Source: Fidelibacterota bacterium
Lineage (GTDB): Bacteria > Fidelibacterota > UBA8477 > JABMPR01
DNA length: 39,186 bases
NCBI GenBank assembly: GCA_021734325.1
Contig: JAIPJF010000027.1
Location: 1 to 39,186, forward strand
Reading direction: 5' to 3'
Below are positions 26,643 through 35,444 of this stretch, in pieces (positions within the stretch are counted from its first letter, which is position 1; each line of letters opens with the position of its first letter). The notes below the pieces were generated by a model that was not told the DNA's origin, did not search any database, and saw only the letters and a program-made list of their open reading frames with translations. Both the position numbers and the translations under genes were made by a program.

Positions 26643-27869
26643 ATGAGTATTATTGGCTTGATATTGCTTAGCACCCTGATCTTCACAGGTACCATATTAA
26701 TCCTTGTTGTCATTCTCAATTATGCGACAAGCAAATTGGTCAGTACCGGTGATGTAAAGATTCTTATCAATGGCGATGAGGAAAAATCGATTCAAACACC
26801 GGCTGGATCAACCCTGCTCCAAACGCTGGCGGCTGAGAAGATCTTCTTGCCTTCCGCCTGTGGTGGCGGCGGAACCTGTGGCATGTGTACCTGTGTTGTG
26901 GAAGCAGGCGGTGGCGAGTTATTACCAACTGAAAAGCCGCATTTAACTCGGGCAGAAATAAAAGAGAATGTACGCTTAAGCTGCCAGGTCAAGGTTAAAT
27001 CAGATATGGAGATCAAGATTCCTGATGAAATCTTCAATATTCAGAAGTGGGAATGCGAGGTTGTCTCCAATCATAACGTCGCGACGTTCATTAAGGAGTT
27101 TATAGTCAGATTACCTGAAGGTGAAAATCTAGATTTCAGAGCAGGAGGATATATCCAAATTGATATCCCCCCCTACAAACTCGATTACTCAGAATTTGAT
27201 ATTGAGACTGAATATCGGGGAGATTGGGATAAATTTAATATGTGGAGATATCATTCAGAATTGGATGAATCCATATTCCGGGCCTATTCCATGGCTAACC
27301 ATCCCGCTGAAGGGAACATCGTCATGCTTAATGTTCGTATTGCCAGCCCGCCCCCTGGTCTAGATGTCCCCCCTGGCCTAGCCTCATCATACATCTTCAA
27401 CCTGAAGCCTGGTGATAAGGTCACTATCAGTGGTCCCTATGGTGAATTCTTTGCCAAAAAAACTGATCGTGAAATGTTATATGTGGGTGGCGGTGCAGGT
27501 ATGGCACCAATGAGAAGTCATATCTTCGATCTCCTCAAAACTCAGCGCAGCAATCGCAGGATCTCATTTTGGTATGGTGCCAGATCAAAACGTGAAATGT
27601 TTTATGATGATGAATTTAAGGCGCTGGCCAAGGAGTTTCCTAATTTTAGTTATCATGTGGCCCTGTCTGATCCGCTGCCAGAGGATAATTGGGATGGTCC
27701 AGTTGGATTTATTCATCAGGTTGTTCATGACTCATATCTTGCGACACACGAAGCACCTGAGGATATAGAGTATTATATGTGTGGTCCACCCATGATGATT
27801 GATGCAGTTGACAGTATGCTGTATAATCTCGGTGTTGAACCGGAAATGATCGATTACGATAAATTCTAG
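26643..27869 (+). CDS. nqrF: Na+-translocating NADH:quinone reductase subunit F
   Basis: NqrF takes electrons from NADH. The 408 residues comprise an N-terminal membrane helix (3-28); a plant-type 2Fe-2S ferredoxin domain with Cys73, Cys79, Cys82 and Cys114 ([10 protein letters not shown]); an FAD domain with [10 protein letters not shown]; and an NADH domain with [17 protein letters not shown] and the terminal [13 protein letters not shown]. All cofactor residues are present. It ends the nqr operon; a strong hairpin terminator follows within 25 bases. Confidence 0.97.
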   Translation: MSIIGLILLSTLIFTGTILILVVILNYATSKLVSTGDVKILINGDEEKSIQTPAGSTLLQTLAAEKIFLPSACGGGGTCGMCTCVVEAGGGELLPTEKPHLTRAEIKENVRLSCQVKVKSDMEIKIPDEIFNIQKWECEVVSNHNVATFIKEFIVRLPEGENLDFRAGGYIQIDIPPYKLDYSEFDIETEYRGDWDKFNMWRYHSELDESIFRAYSMANHPAEGNIVMLNVRIASPPPGLDVPPGLASSYIFNLKPGDKVTISGPYGEFFAKKTDREMLYVGGGAGMAPMRSHIFDLLKTQRSNRRISFWYGARSKREMFYDDEFKALAKEFPNFSYHVALSDPLPEDNWDGPVGFIHQVVHDSYLATHEAPEDIEYYMCGPPMMIDAVDSMLYNLGVEPEMIDYDKF

Positions 27870-27891
27870 ATCATTCGCACTTTCCAACAAG

Positions 27892-27920
27892 AAAAAGGTC
27901 AGGGATATCCTGACCTTTTT
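27892..27920 (+). terminator. rho-independent terminator after nqrF
   Basis: AAAAAGGTCAGG, loop GATAT, CCTGACCTTTTTT: a 7-bp stem (27897-27903 with 27909-27915) followed by a T run. It lies between nqrF and apbE, so apbE is expressed by read-through or from its own promoter. Confidence 0.88.
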
Positions 27921-27954
27921 TATTACATTGAGAACAATCAACGAGGAATCCGAC

Positions 27955-29013
27955 ATGAGTCTACTAATCAAGAATATCAGATTACTCCTTTTAATCATTC
28001 AGGTGTGTCTGCTTTTTATCTTTTCAAGTTGCAGTTCCAATACTCAACAATACAATGAGTTCGCATTTAATGGCTCAACGATGGGAACAACCTATCATAT
28101 TACAATCGTTGCTGATTCTATCAATGTTGAGCAGCGGAGCAGGATCGCTACCTCTGTGGATAGTCTCCTCAGGGTTTTCAATAAGAGGGTTTCAACATAC
28201 GATGATCAAAGCGAAATTTCACATTTTAACCAGAATCTGACGATAGAACCCGTTGGCGTTTCTAACGAGTTATTGCATATCGTAAAAATGGGCCAGGATT
28301 TTTGTAATGCGACATCAGGCGCTTTCGATATCACTGTTATGCCCCTGGTTAATTTTTTCGGATTTGGTTATGAGATTGGAGAAAATCGTTTTCCCACGGT
28401 AGAGGAGATCGACGATTGGCTGCAATTAACTGGATGCGACAAACTTCTCCTGGGTGATTCAACAATCACCAAAACAGACCCACGGATAAGTATTGACCTG
28501 AGTGCCCTTGCCAAGGGAGATGCATCGGATCACGTAGCAGTTTTTCTAAAGGAGATGGGCTTTGAAAATCTCTTTGTTGAGATCGGTGGGGAGATCATGA
28601 CTCATGGTTTCAACAAATACGGTAGGGCCTGGAAAATTGGAATTGATAGACCCAACTATGGGGGTGCACCGGGTGCTGATCTTCAGCACATCATTGAATT
28701 GAGCGGGTTGGCGGTAGCTTCCAGTGGAGATTATCGCAATTATCGAGAAATTGAGGGAAAACGAATCTCTCACACCATCGATCCACGAAGTGGTTCCCCA
28801 ATAGCTCATAATCTCGCAGCAGTCACCATTGTTGCAGAATCGTGCATGATAGCGGATGCCATCGCAACATCGGTTATGGTCTTGGGACCTGAGGACGGCC
28901 TCACCTGGCTCAAGAATTATTCGGGGGCCGAAGGATTGTTAATCTTCCGAGAACCGGACGGAACTTACAGAGAAATCATGACTGATGGATTTAGAGGCTA
29001 TCTTGCTGATTAA
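27955..29013 (+). CDS. apbE: FAD:protein FMN transferase ApbE (lipoprotein)
   Basis: ApbE transfers FMN from FAD to Thr/Ser in NqrB, NqrC and similar proteins in the periplasm. From the ATG at 27955 the 352-residue product has a lipoprotein signal ending FIFSSC (Cys26), then FNGSTMGTTYHIT, SIDLSALAKGDASDHVA, FVEIGGEIMTHG and ISHTIDPRSGSPI, the FAD- and Mg-binding blocks. An open frame reaches a TTG at 27928, but the ATG has GAGGAA eight bases upstream and gives a proper signal peptide. Its position after nqr fits its role of maturing that complex. Confidence 0.96.
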   Translation: MSLLIKNIRLLLLIIQVCLLFIFSSCSSNTQQYNEFAFNGSTMGTTYHITIVADSINVEQRSRIATSVDSLLRVFNKRVSTYDDQSEISHFNQNLTIEPVGVSNELLHIVKMGQDFCNATSGAFDITVMPLVNFFGFGYEIGENRFPTVEEIDDWLQLTGCDKLLLGDSTITKTDPRISIDLSALAKGDASDHVAVFLKEMGFENLFVEIGGEIMTHGFNKYGRAWKIGIDRPNYGGAPGADLQHIIELSGLAVASSGDYRNYREIEGKRISHTIDPRSGSPIAHNLAAVTIVAESCMIADAIATSVMVLGPEDGLTWLKNYSGAEGLLIFREPDGTYREIMTDGFRGYLAD

Positions 29014-29015
29014 AA

Positions 29016-29972
29016 CTAGAGTTGATACGCTCGAATCCATGCCAGGACAAATTGTTGAATATCCTCTCGGCCATTAAGTGGAATTGACATTTCTTTGAGG
29101 TAAGGTCCAATCGCTCTTTCGAGCAACTTGATCTCCATCTCCACAGGATCATGATCTAATCCTGCCGGATCAAATTCTATTTTAGCGAGCTGTTCAACAA
29201 GTTCGAGAAGATATTGTGCGATCCGCTCCATTTTAGCATAATTTAAATTCTCCGGTCTGTCCGATTCCTGGTGATAATTTTTCCATCTTCCACAGGTAAA
29301 GAATAGATAGGGTATATTATTTTTACGCAAGACAGAGTGATCGCTAAGATCACCGACGTAGCGATTGAGCGTTGCAATATTGCGTAATCCGACTGGCAAG
29401 GATGTTTCCAGGAGAGCTGTAGCGAGAGACTTATGACCTTCTGCCCCAAAGATGAAGATGAGGTCTTCCATCCCGTCCACAGGGACATCATGGCCGATAA
29501 GATCAAGGACCAGTCCGGCATGGATATCTCCTACCCGCTGAGTCAGGTAAAAATTGGTTGAACCCATATGGTCTGTCAAAAATCTGGGTGGCTCCTCTGC
29601 GTCTGGGAAAAGAAAAAGAATATCTCTTTCTCTTTCACTTTGCTTTAACCACTCAAGAACAAGCAACCACACGGCAATCGATGCTGCATTATCATCTGCA
29701 CCGGGTTGATCACCACAAGTGTCATAGTGAGCAACCAGCATAAGTGGAGGAAGCTGTCTGCTACTGCCGGGAAGCACACCAGCAATATTGGTATAATTTT
29801 CTGATTCGATCTGGTAGGGAAGTTCGAATGTATCCCCTGAATAGGGGATCAATCCAGCCATGTTCAGTTGATTAGAAATATAGGTCCGCGCTTGCTTGTG
29901 TCCCGTACTCCCAACTTTCCTTGTTCCAGGGGCAGCAAGTGCTTCAACGTCATTTTTGAGTTTTACCAACAT
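29016..29972 (-). CDS. M28-family zinc aminopeptidase-like protein
   Basis: A 318-residue metallopeptidase of the M28 family, aminopeptidases with two zinc ions. Metal and catalytic residues appear in order: His82 and Asp84 (VAHYDT), Asp93 (GADDNAA), Glu126-Glu127 (DAEEPPRF) and a late His in NYHQESDRPENL. No signal peptide is visible, so it is probably cytoplasmic, unlike many secreted M28 enzymes; relatives also include glutaminyl cyclases, which share the fold. GAGAGG precedes the ATG. It is convergent with apbE, with two bases between stops. Confidence 0.88.
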   Translation of the reverse strand: MLVKLKNDVEALAAPGTRKVGSTGHKQARTYISNQLNMAGLIPYSGDTFELPYQIESENYTNIAGVLPGSSRQLPPLMLVAHYDTCGDQPGADDNAASIAVWLLVLEWLKQSERERDILFLFPDAEEPPRFLTDHMGSTNFYLTQRVGDIHAGLVLDLIGHDVPVDGMEDLIFIFGAEGHKSLATALLETSLPVGLRNIATLNRYVGDLSDHSVLRKNNIPYLFFTCGRWKNYHQESDRPENLNYAKMERIAQYLLELVEQLAKIEFDPAGLDHDPVEMEIKLLERAIGPYLKEMSIPLNGREDIQQFVLAWIRAYQL

Positions 29973-30296
29973 TTTCCTCTCAGTTTTCTTTGATCGCTCA
30001 TGAGCATAAATAAATATTATCTAATCGCAATGTTAAAATGGACACTTCCTTCCTGCTCGCGAAAAATGATAAGTAAAAGAATCAAAATTTCTGTTTGTCT
30101 TTGAGACGCGGTGAGTACCATATCAATATGATATCTATTTATATCGATATTTACCGGACGTAGACCATGCCGGGCTTGTACTTAATCACCTTATCTTATT
30201 GTATTATAAGTATTTATATGATGTTCTTTTAAATTGGCATAGCAATTGTGTTAAAGCTTCCAGAAGATGTTTAAAATTAACCGAAAGGAGAACAAG
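29973..30296. other. AT-rich intergenic region, divergent promoters expected
   Basis: Roughly 325 bases between the M28 gene (-) and the small ORF (+). It contains an imperfect inverted repeat, AATATGATAT at 30125-30134 and ATATCGATATT at 30141-30151, and many TAT-rich strings, but no promoter I can assign with confidence. A GG-N10-GT string near 30235 falls short of a sigma-54 site. The end has the strong AAGGAG of the small ORF. Confidence 0.5.
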
Positions 30297-30416
30297 ATGA
30301 ACTTAGCACACACAACCTTCAGCAGAATACTGAGTGGGGTGGCGAGTTCGTTGATAACGGGTGCACTGGTGGCCAGTATCTACTTTTGTTTCACCAATAC
30401 CCTTACAGTTATCTGA
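30297..30416 (+). CDS. 39-residue hydrophobic small protein or leader peptide
   Basis: A short ORF preceded by GAAAGGAG seven bases before its ATG, the best ribosome binding site in this part of the window. The product is MNLAHTTFSRILSGVASSLI followed by TGALVASIYFCFTNTLTVI. Residues 11-32 would form one membrane helix. It matches no family I know. A GC-rich hairpin with a T tract starts 39 bases after the stop, so the pair could be an independent small-protein gene with its own terminator, or a leader peptide with an attenuator before pgi. The codons are not dominated by one amino acid, which argues against classical amino-acid attenuation. Confidence 0.5.
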   Translation: MNLAHTTFSRILSGVASSLITGALVASIYFCFTNTLTVI

Positions 30417-30454
30417 TCGAATTCTTCTTCTCTCCATAAAGAACTCCGCTAACG

Positions 30455-30494
30455 TCCCCCCTGCTGCTTCCTGCCGCGGGGGGGATTTTCTTTT
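30455..30494 (+). terminator. GC-rich hairpin with T tract after the small ORF
   Basis: TCCCCCC (30455-30461) pairs with GGGGGGA (30479-30485), a 7-bp stem with a 17-base loop, followed directly by TTTTCTTTT. This is a good rho-independent terminator or attenuator; it lies about 300 bases before pgi. Confidence 0.65.
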
Positions 30495-30797
30495 AGTCGT
30501 GCAATCCACCTCTTTCCACAGATTCACTCGAAGCATTACCATCGCTTACAGCATCACAAATCTGAAAATGATCCAATTATCTCCCCGGCTGATCCTGCAA
30601 TTTTTAGAGGACACCATGTTTATCCGCTATTCCATTTGAGCGAAATCACGCTGAAGCACAGCAATTGTCAGTGCATTCATCTTCTGGGATATCCCAGGTA
30701 TTTCTCTGAAAGCAGATAAATATTATGCTTCGCCATCCTCTGCGTCCTCATATATTGGTTTTGCTTATTTTTTTATAAACGAGAAGAGGATTTTTAT
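30495..30797. other. pgi upstream region with a perfect 14-bp palindrome
   Basis: About 300 bases between the hairpin and pgi without a supported gene. CTGGGATATCCCAG at 30684-30697 is a perfect palindrome about 100 bases before the pgi ATG and might be an operator. A TTGTCA at 30665 with GATATC 17 bases later is a weak promoter candidate that overlaps it. A 22-codon frame at 30568 has no ribosome binding site and is not called. Confidence 0.4.
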
Positions 30798-32381
30798 ATG
30801 AAATCATTGGCCCCCTGGCGTCACTATTGCGAAAGTCTATATTCAATTAAGGAACTGGGTTTCTTTCTGGATTTGAGCGATTCTGGAATCTCAGAAAGTG
30901 AGATTGAGAATATGCACCCGATTTTTGAAAAAGCCAGGAAGTCTATGATTGAGTTGGAGCAGGGAGCCATCTCAAATCCTGATGAGAAGAGACAGGTCGG
31001 GCACTATTGGCTGAGAAATGCGGAGACTGCTCCGACACCAAATCTGCGGAAACAAATTGAGGAGACGATCACTCAAATTAAATCCTTTAGTGGAAATATT
31101 CTCAGTGGCCACATCGCCTCCCCGGCGGGAAAATCCTATACGGACATGCTGCTTATTGGTATTGGTGGCTCAGCCCTTGGTCCACAGTTTGTCGCTGAGG
31201 CAATGGATAATAATACCGGCCTTCGCCCACATTTTCTGGATAATACCGATCCTGATGGATTTGATCGCACCTTAAGTATTCTTTTGCCGAATCTTGAGCG
31301 GACACTGGTCATTGTAATCTCAAAATCAGGAGGAACTGCAGAAACCCGGAACGGGATGCTGGAAACACAGAAGATCTTCAAGCAGAACCATTTGATATTT
31401 GCAAACCAGGCCGTGGCCATCACTGGAGAGAACAGTCAACTTTATAATCAGGCTCAACAGGAAGCCTGGCTATCCATATTTCCCATGTGGGACTGGGTGG
31501 GTGGTCGTACATCTGTGATGTCTGCTGTTGGTCTTTTACCCATGGCACTCATGGGAATTGAGATCCAAGCTTTCCTTTCCGGTGCAAAAATCATGGATGA
31601 ACACACGCGAAACGTGCAACTGGCCCATAATCCGGCCGGTCTGCTGGCATCTGCCTGGTTTATTATTGGTGAAGGCAAAGGGAAAAAGGATATGGTGATC
31701 TTGCCCTATAAGGATCGCCTCCTACTTTTCAGCCGATATCTTCAACAATTGATCATGGAGTCACTTGGAAAGTCCCTTGACCTCGATGACAATCTGGTTG
31801 AGCAGGGTATAGCCGTATATGGGAATAAAGGTTCAACTGACCAACATGCCTATGTTCAACAGCTCCGGGATGGTTTGGATAATTTCTTTGTCACATTTAT
31901 CGAGGTGTTAAAAGACAGAACGGGTGACTCGATGACTGTTGATGGTCAGAACACGAGTGGTGATTATCTCTTTGGGTTCTTAAAGGGGACTCAAAAAGCG
32001 CTGCAAGAAAAGGATCGTCGCTCCCTGAGCATAACGATTGAATCACTTGCCCCTCAAAGCATTGGCGCCCTGATCGCCCTGTATGAACGGGCGGTCGGAT
32101 ATTACGCGTCATTTATCAACATCAACGCCTATCACCAGCCCGGAGTCGAAGCTGGGAAAAAGGCGGCCGGAGACGTATTAAGACTCAAGAATCAAATAAT
32201 TGAACTGCTTTCTGATTCACCTCAATCACTGAGCATGGAAGAGATCGTCGACAGGCTCGATCTTCCTGGCCAGGAGAAACTGGTCTATCAAATACTTCGT
32301 CACGCGACTGCAAACGCATCCTTCAAGATTGAAGGTTCCTTTTATGATCCAATTTCACTTAGAATTGGTCTTCATCAATAA
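30798..32381 (+). CDS. pgi: glucose-6-phosphate isomerase
   Basis: Interconverts glucose 6-phosphate and fructose 6-phosphate in glycolysis and gluconeogenesis. The 527 residues include the SIS-type sugar-phosphate sites LIGIGGSALGPQFVAEA and VIVISKSGGTAETRNG, then WDWVGGRTSVMSAVGLLP, the NKGSTDQHAYVQQL block and NAYHQPGVEAGKKAAG, which hold the catalytic Glu/His/Lys region. Size and motif spacing resemble the cyanobacterial-type enzyme more than the 550-residue enterobacterial one. About 75 C-terminal residues (SMEEIVDRLDLPGQEKLVYQ onward) look like a small winged-helix-type extension. A GAAGAGGA ribosome binding site precedes the ATG. Confidence 0.95.
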   Translation: MKSLAPWRHYCESLYSIKELGFFLDLSDSGISESEIENMHPIFEKARKSMIELEQGAISNPDEKRQVGHYWLRNAETAPTPNLRKQIEETITQIKSFSGNILSGHIASPAGKSYTDMLLIGIGGSALGPQFVAEAMDNNTGLRPHFLDNTDPDGFDRTLSILLPNLERTLVIVISKSGGTAETRNGMLETQKIFKQNHLIFANQAVAITGENSQLYNQAQQEAWLSIFPMWDWVGGRTSVMSAVGLLPMALMGIEIQAFLSGAKIMDEHTRNVQLAHNPAGLLASAWFIIGEGKGKKDMVILPYKDRLLLFSRYLQQLIMESLGKSLDLDDNLVEQGIAVYGNKGSTDQHAYVQQLRDGLDNFFVTFIEVLKDRTGDSMTVDGQNTSGDYLFGFLKGTQKALQEKDRRSLSITIESLAPQSIGALIALYERAVGYYASFININAYHQPGVEAGKKAAGDVLRLKNQIIELLSDSPQSLSMEEIVDRLDLPGQEKLVYQILRHATANASFKIEGSFYDPISLRIGLHQ

Positions 32382-32391
32382 TTCTGGCACC

Positions 32392-32841
32392 ATGTCTGGG
32401 TGGCTCATCATTTCCTCCAAGCAAAATTTTGAAATTACCTCAAAATTAGGATTCACCCTTCAGGGTTTAAAAATGCGCCACCGCAAGAAAGCCCTGCAGA
32501 TTGAACCTGGGGATCTTCTTTTCTATTACATCACCGGTGAGCAGAAATTAGCAGCAATGGTCACGATTCAGTCTTTTGTTTTTGAAGGACAGGACAAAAT
32601 ATGGGTCAATCTGGGTAAGGATCCTGAAGAGCGCTATCCCTGGCGCTTTGAGATAAAAGCAGATATTATTCTTGAGGAATCTGACTGGATAGTGATGGAA
32701 ACCTTCTCGAAGCGGCTTCTCCATTTCAGAAAATGGCCAGAAAATAACTGGAGACTTGGGCTGCAGGGACAAATACATGCGCTACGTGAGGAAGACACAA
32801 ATACCCTGAAAGAGGCACTTTTAGAAGCTTCCCAGGATTGA
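32392..32841 (+). CDS. EVE-domain (PUA-like) protein
   Basis: EVE domains are PUA-like folds thought to bind modified bases in RNA or DNA. From the ATG at 32392 the 149-residue protein consists of one such domain: SGWLIISSKQNFEITSKLGF, an RHRKKALQIEPGDLLFYYITGEQKLAAMV core (blocks RHRKKALQIEPGDLLFYYIT and EQKLAAMVTI), and YPWRFEIKADIIL. An open frame extends 21 codons upstream into pgi but without a family match, so the later ATG is used; no Shine-Dalgarno is evident. It starts 10 bases after the pgi stop, probably cotranscribed. The ligand is unknown. Confidence 0.8.
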   Translation: MSGWLIISSKQNFEITSKLGFTLQGLKMRHRKKALQIEPGDLLFYYITGEQKLAAMVTIQSFVFEGQDKIWVNLGKDPEERYPWRFEIKADIILEESDWIVMETFSKRLLHFRKWPENNWRLGLQGQIHALREEDTNTLKEALLEASQD

Positions 32842-32920
32842 GTCATCTTATTATTGCTTTATCAGAAGTCTATTTTCGGTGCAATATTTGCACAAATATA
32901 AAAATTAAGGAAAAACATAT

Positions 32921-33406
32921 ATGAGTTTCAATTTAGAAGCAAAGAAACACACACTACGTTTACTGCATCATAATGTGGCCATCGTGTCTTCAGGGAAGGG
33001 TTCAGAGACCGTTGGAGCTACAGTAACCTGGTTCATGCAGAGTAGTTTTGAGCCACCACTGGTTTCACTGGCTGTAAAAGCTGATAGTCGACTATACGAA
33101 AATATTAAAACAAATAAAAATTTAACGATCAGCCTGGTAAACAAGGGTGACTCGGAGATGGCCGGCACTTTTTTCAAAACTGGTGCCTGGGAAGGCAATC
33201 TTTTTGGGGGCTTTCCTGCAAAGGCGCATGAATTCGGAGGCGCCATCCTTGATGCCAGCCCAGCATGGCTGGCCTGTGAAGTTAGAAACATCATTGAAGA
33301 GGGAGATCACCATCTTGTTATCTCCCAGGTAGTTGATTCTGGAATAAATAATGAAGAAGCCTTAGCCATGTGTCTTTCAGAGACTGGCTGGCACTACGGA
33401 GGGTAA
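32921..33406 (+). CDS. flavin reductase-like FMN-binding protein
   Basis: A 161-residue split-barrel FMN-binding protein of the flavin reductase-like family. The N-terminal HTLRLLHHNVAIVSSG and GATVTWFMQSSFEPPLVSLAVKADS (blocks ATVTWFMQSSFEPPLVSLAV) correspond to the FMN-binding strand and loop, and DHHLVISQVVD to the late barrel strand. Such proteins reduce free flavin with NAD(P)H or act as flavin-dependent oxidoreductases. It has AAGGA before the ATG and ends five bases before the Fe-S membrane protein, so the two are likely one transcript and may share an electron path. Confidence 0.85.
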   Translation: MSFNLEAKKHTLRLLHHNVAIVSSGKGSETVGATVTWFMQSSFEPPLVSLAVKADSRLYENIKTNKNLTISLVNKGDSEMAGTFFKTGAWEGNLFGGFPAKAHEFGGAILDASPAWLACEVRNIIEEGDHHLVISQVVDSGINNEEALAMCLSETGWHYGG

Positions 33407-33411
33407 ACCAA

Positions 33412-35418
33412 ATGCTCAGTGGTTGGGAAAAAGTCGTTTTCATCCTTGTTTTACTTGGTTCTCTGGGAGCAACCAGATCCACTTTTGGCAATATGTTCAA
33501 GATCATCGCCAGGGGGTCAAAGCCAATAGATTGGGGTATAATAGTCAAACGCATACCATCGGGTATCCTTGCCTTCCTTGGGAAACCACTCTTTAAAACC
33601 AGACTACTGGTAACCATCATCCATACAGGTGTTGCCTGGGGATTCATCCTTTACATGTTGGTCAATTTGATCGATATCGTATATGGTTTGGTGCCGGGAT
33701 TCCAGTTTCTACCGGATTCCTTCCTGGGCAATGTCTACCGCCTATTTGTTGATATATTCAGTGTGATTGTACTGCTGGGAATTATTTACTTTCTTATTCG
33801 TAGATTTATCCAAAATGACCCTGCGCTGCATATCAATGATACAGTGCTCGTAAACGAAAAAGCCAGGGGTGGTGTTTTCAGAGATTCTGCTCTGGTGGCT
33901 TTCTTCATATTTTTTCATGTCGGGTTCAGATTTGTAGGCGCATCATTTGAATTAGCCCAATCCCACAGTGATGCCTATCAGCCTGCTGCCTCGTTATTGG
34001 CTCAAGCCTGGAGTGGTTTGGATATGGGAACTTTAATTTTTGCTGAACATGTAGCCTGGTGGTTGGCCATTGGGCTCATCCTGGCATTCATACCCTACTT
34101 CCCAACAACCAAACATGCCCATCTCTTTATGGGACCCCTGAACCATATGATCGGTTCAAACGACATGACACCTGCCTCTTTCGAAACCATCGATTTTGAA
34201 GATGAGACCCTGGAGCAATATGGAGCTGCCCAATTTGAGCACCTCCCTCAAAAAAATATTCTGGATGCCTATGCCTGCATCATGTGCAACCGTTGCCAGG
34301 ATGCGTGTCCGGCATACATTACTGGAAAGCCTCTTTCTCCCTCTGCCATTGAAGTGAATAAAAGATATTATATCCGAGATCATGTTAGTGATCTTGCAGG
34401 TGGTGCGGAGACAACAGAAAAATTAACAGACTGGATGTTAACAGAAGAAGCCGTTTGGGCATGTACAAGTTGCGGTTATTGCGTTGAAGTATGTCCTGTG
34501 GCCAACGAACCCATGGTTGACATCCTGAGGATCAGACAGGATCTGGTCATGATGGAAAGTCGATTCCCCAAAGAAGCAGTAACCACATTTAAAAATCTGG
34601 AAGTAAACGGGAATCCCTGGGGACAATCCGGATTGGATCGTGAAAAATGGATCGGTGATCTGGATGTTCCCCTGATGCGTGAAAAGGGTGAAGCCGAATA
34701 CCTGTACTGGGTCGGTTGCGCCGGTGCCTATGATGCTCGTGGACAGGAAGTATCCCAGGCCATGATCAAACTCCTGAATAAGGCAGATGTCGATTATGCC
34801 GTACTCGGGACTGAAGAAACCTGTACCGGTGATTCTGCCAGGAGAATGGGCAACGAATATCTATTTCAGATGCTCGCTCAGCAAAACATTGAGACATTTG
34901 ACAATTATAAGGTAAAGAAAATCATCACCCAGTGCCCCCACTGTTTAAACGCGCTTAAAAACGACTATCAGGCTCTTGGAAAACACTATGAGGTCATTCA
35001 TCATACCGAATTTCTGAATGATCTGGTCGAGAATGGTAAATTGATCCCCAATCGGGCAATCCATAGTAAACTGAGTTATCATGATTCCTGCTATCTTGGT
35101 CGGCATAATGATATCTATGAGTCTCCCAGAAATGTTATCGCCTCTATCCCAGGTGTTGAACTTGAGGAATTTCCCCGAAATGGGAGTGAAGCACTTTGCT
35201 GTGGCGCTGGTGGTGGCAGAATGTGGTTGGAAGAGACTCTGGGGAAAAAAACCATTAATATTGAACGAATGGAAGATGTAAAAGCCATTCAACCAGATGG
35301 TGTAGCCACAGCCTGTCCGTTCTGTTCCACGATGATCAACGACGGTCTGAAAGCCGAGGGTCTGGCTGCAGATAACAAGGATATTGCTCAATATCTATTG
35401 GAGTCAGTTGAAGCCTAA
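33412..35418 (+). CDS. membrane (Fe-S) oxidoreductase, EtfD/HdrD-like ETF:quinone oxidoreductase
   Basis: From the ATG at 33412 (GGAGGG nine bases upstream) the protein has 668 residues. The first 240 contain about five membrane helices of NarI-like type with histidines in IIHTG, FFHVG and EHVAWW that could bind heme b. Next are two 4Fe-4S motifs, Cys289/292/295/299 (CIMCNRCQDACP) and Cys351/354/357/361 (CTSCGYCVEVCP). The C-terminal half has two CCG domains typical of HdrD/GlpC/LutA, with TQCPHCLNAL, CCGAGGGRMW and ATACPFCSTM. This layout matches the membrane EtfD-type proteins that pass electrons from electron transfer flavoprotein to menaquinone. No etfAB lies nearby. A longer frame to a GTG at 33370 is disfavoured. 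Confidence 0.88.
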   Translation: MLSGWEKVVFILVLLGSLGATRSTFGNMFKIIARGSKPIDWGIIVKRIPSGILAFLGKPLFKTRLLVTIIHTGVAWGFILYMLVNLIDIVYGLVPGFQFLPDSFLGNVYRLFVDIFSVIVLLGIIYFLIRRFIQNDPALHINDTVLVNEKARGGVFRDSALVAFFIFFHVGFRFVGASFELAQSHSDAYQPAASLLAQAWSGLDMGTLIFAEHVAWWLAIGLILAFIPYFPTTKHAHLFMGPLNHMIGSNDMTPASFETIDFEDETLEQYGAAQFEHLPQKNILDAYACIMCNRCQDACPAYITGKPLSPSAIEVNKRYYIRDHVSDLAGGAETTEKLTDWMLTEEAVWACTSCGYCVEVCPVANEPMVDILRIRQDLVMMESRFPKEAVTTFKNLEVNGNPWGQSGLDREKWIGDLDVPLMREKGEAEYLYWVGCAGAYDARGQEVSQAMIKLLNKADVDYAVLGTEETCTGDSARRMGNEYLFQMLAQQNIETFDNYKVKKIITQCPHCLNALKNDYQALGKHYEVIHHTEFLNDLVENGKLIPNRAIHSKLSYHDSCYLGRHNDIYESPRNVIASIPGVELEEFPRNGSEALCCGAGGGRMWLEETLGKKTINIERMEDVKAIQPDGVATACPFCSTMINDGLKAEGLAADNKDIAQYLLESVEA

Positions 35419-35444
35419 CCTCACGGCCAAAGCCATATTAGCTC

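Noticed and set aside
30230..30256. Sigma-54-like promoter
   Set aside because: The string has GG and, ten bases later, GT rather than GC, with otherwise poor match to the -24/-12 consensus.
30361..30639. 92-codon open frame reading through the hairpin after the small ORF
   Set aside because: It begins with GTG inside the small ORF without a ribosome binding site and runs through the terminator-like hairpin. The composition is not protein-like (CRGGDFLLVV from the G run).
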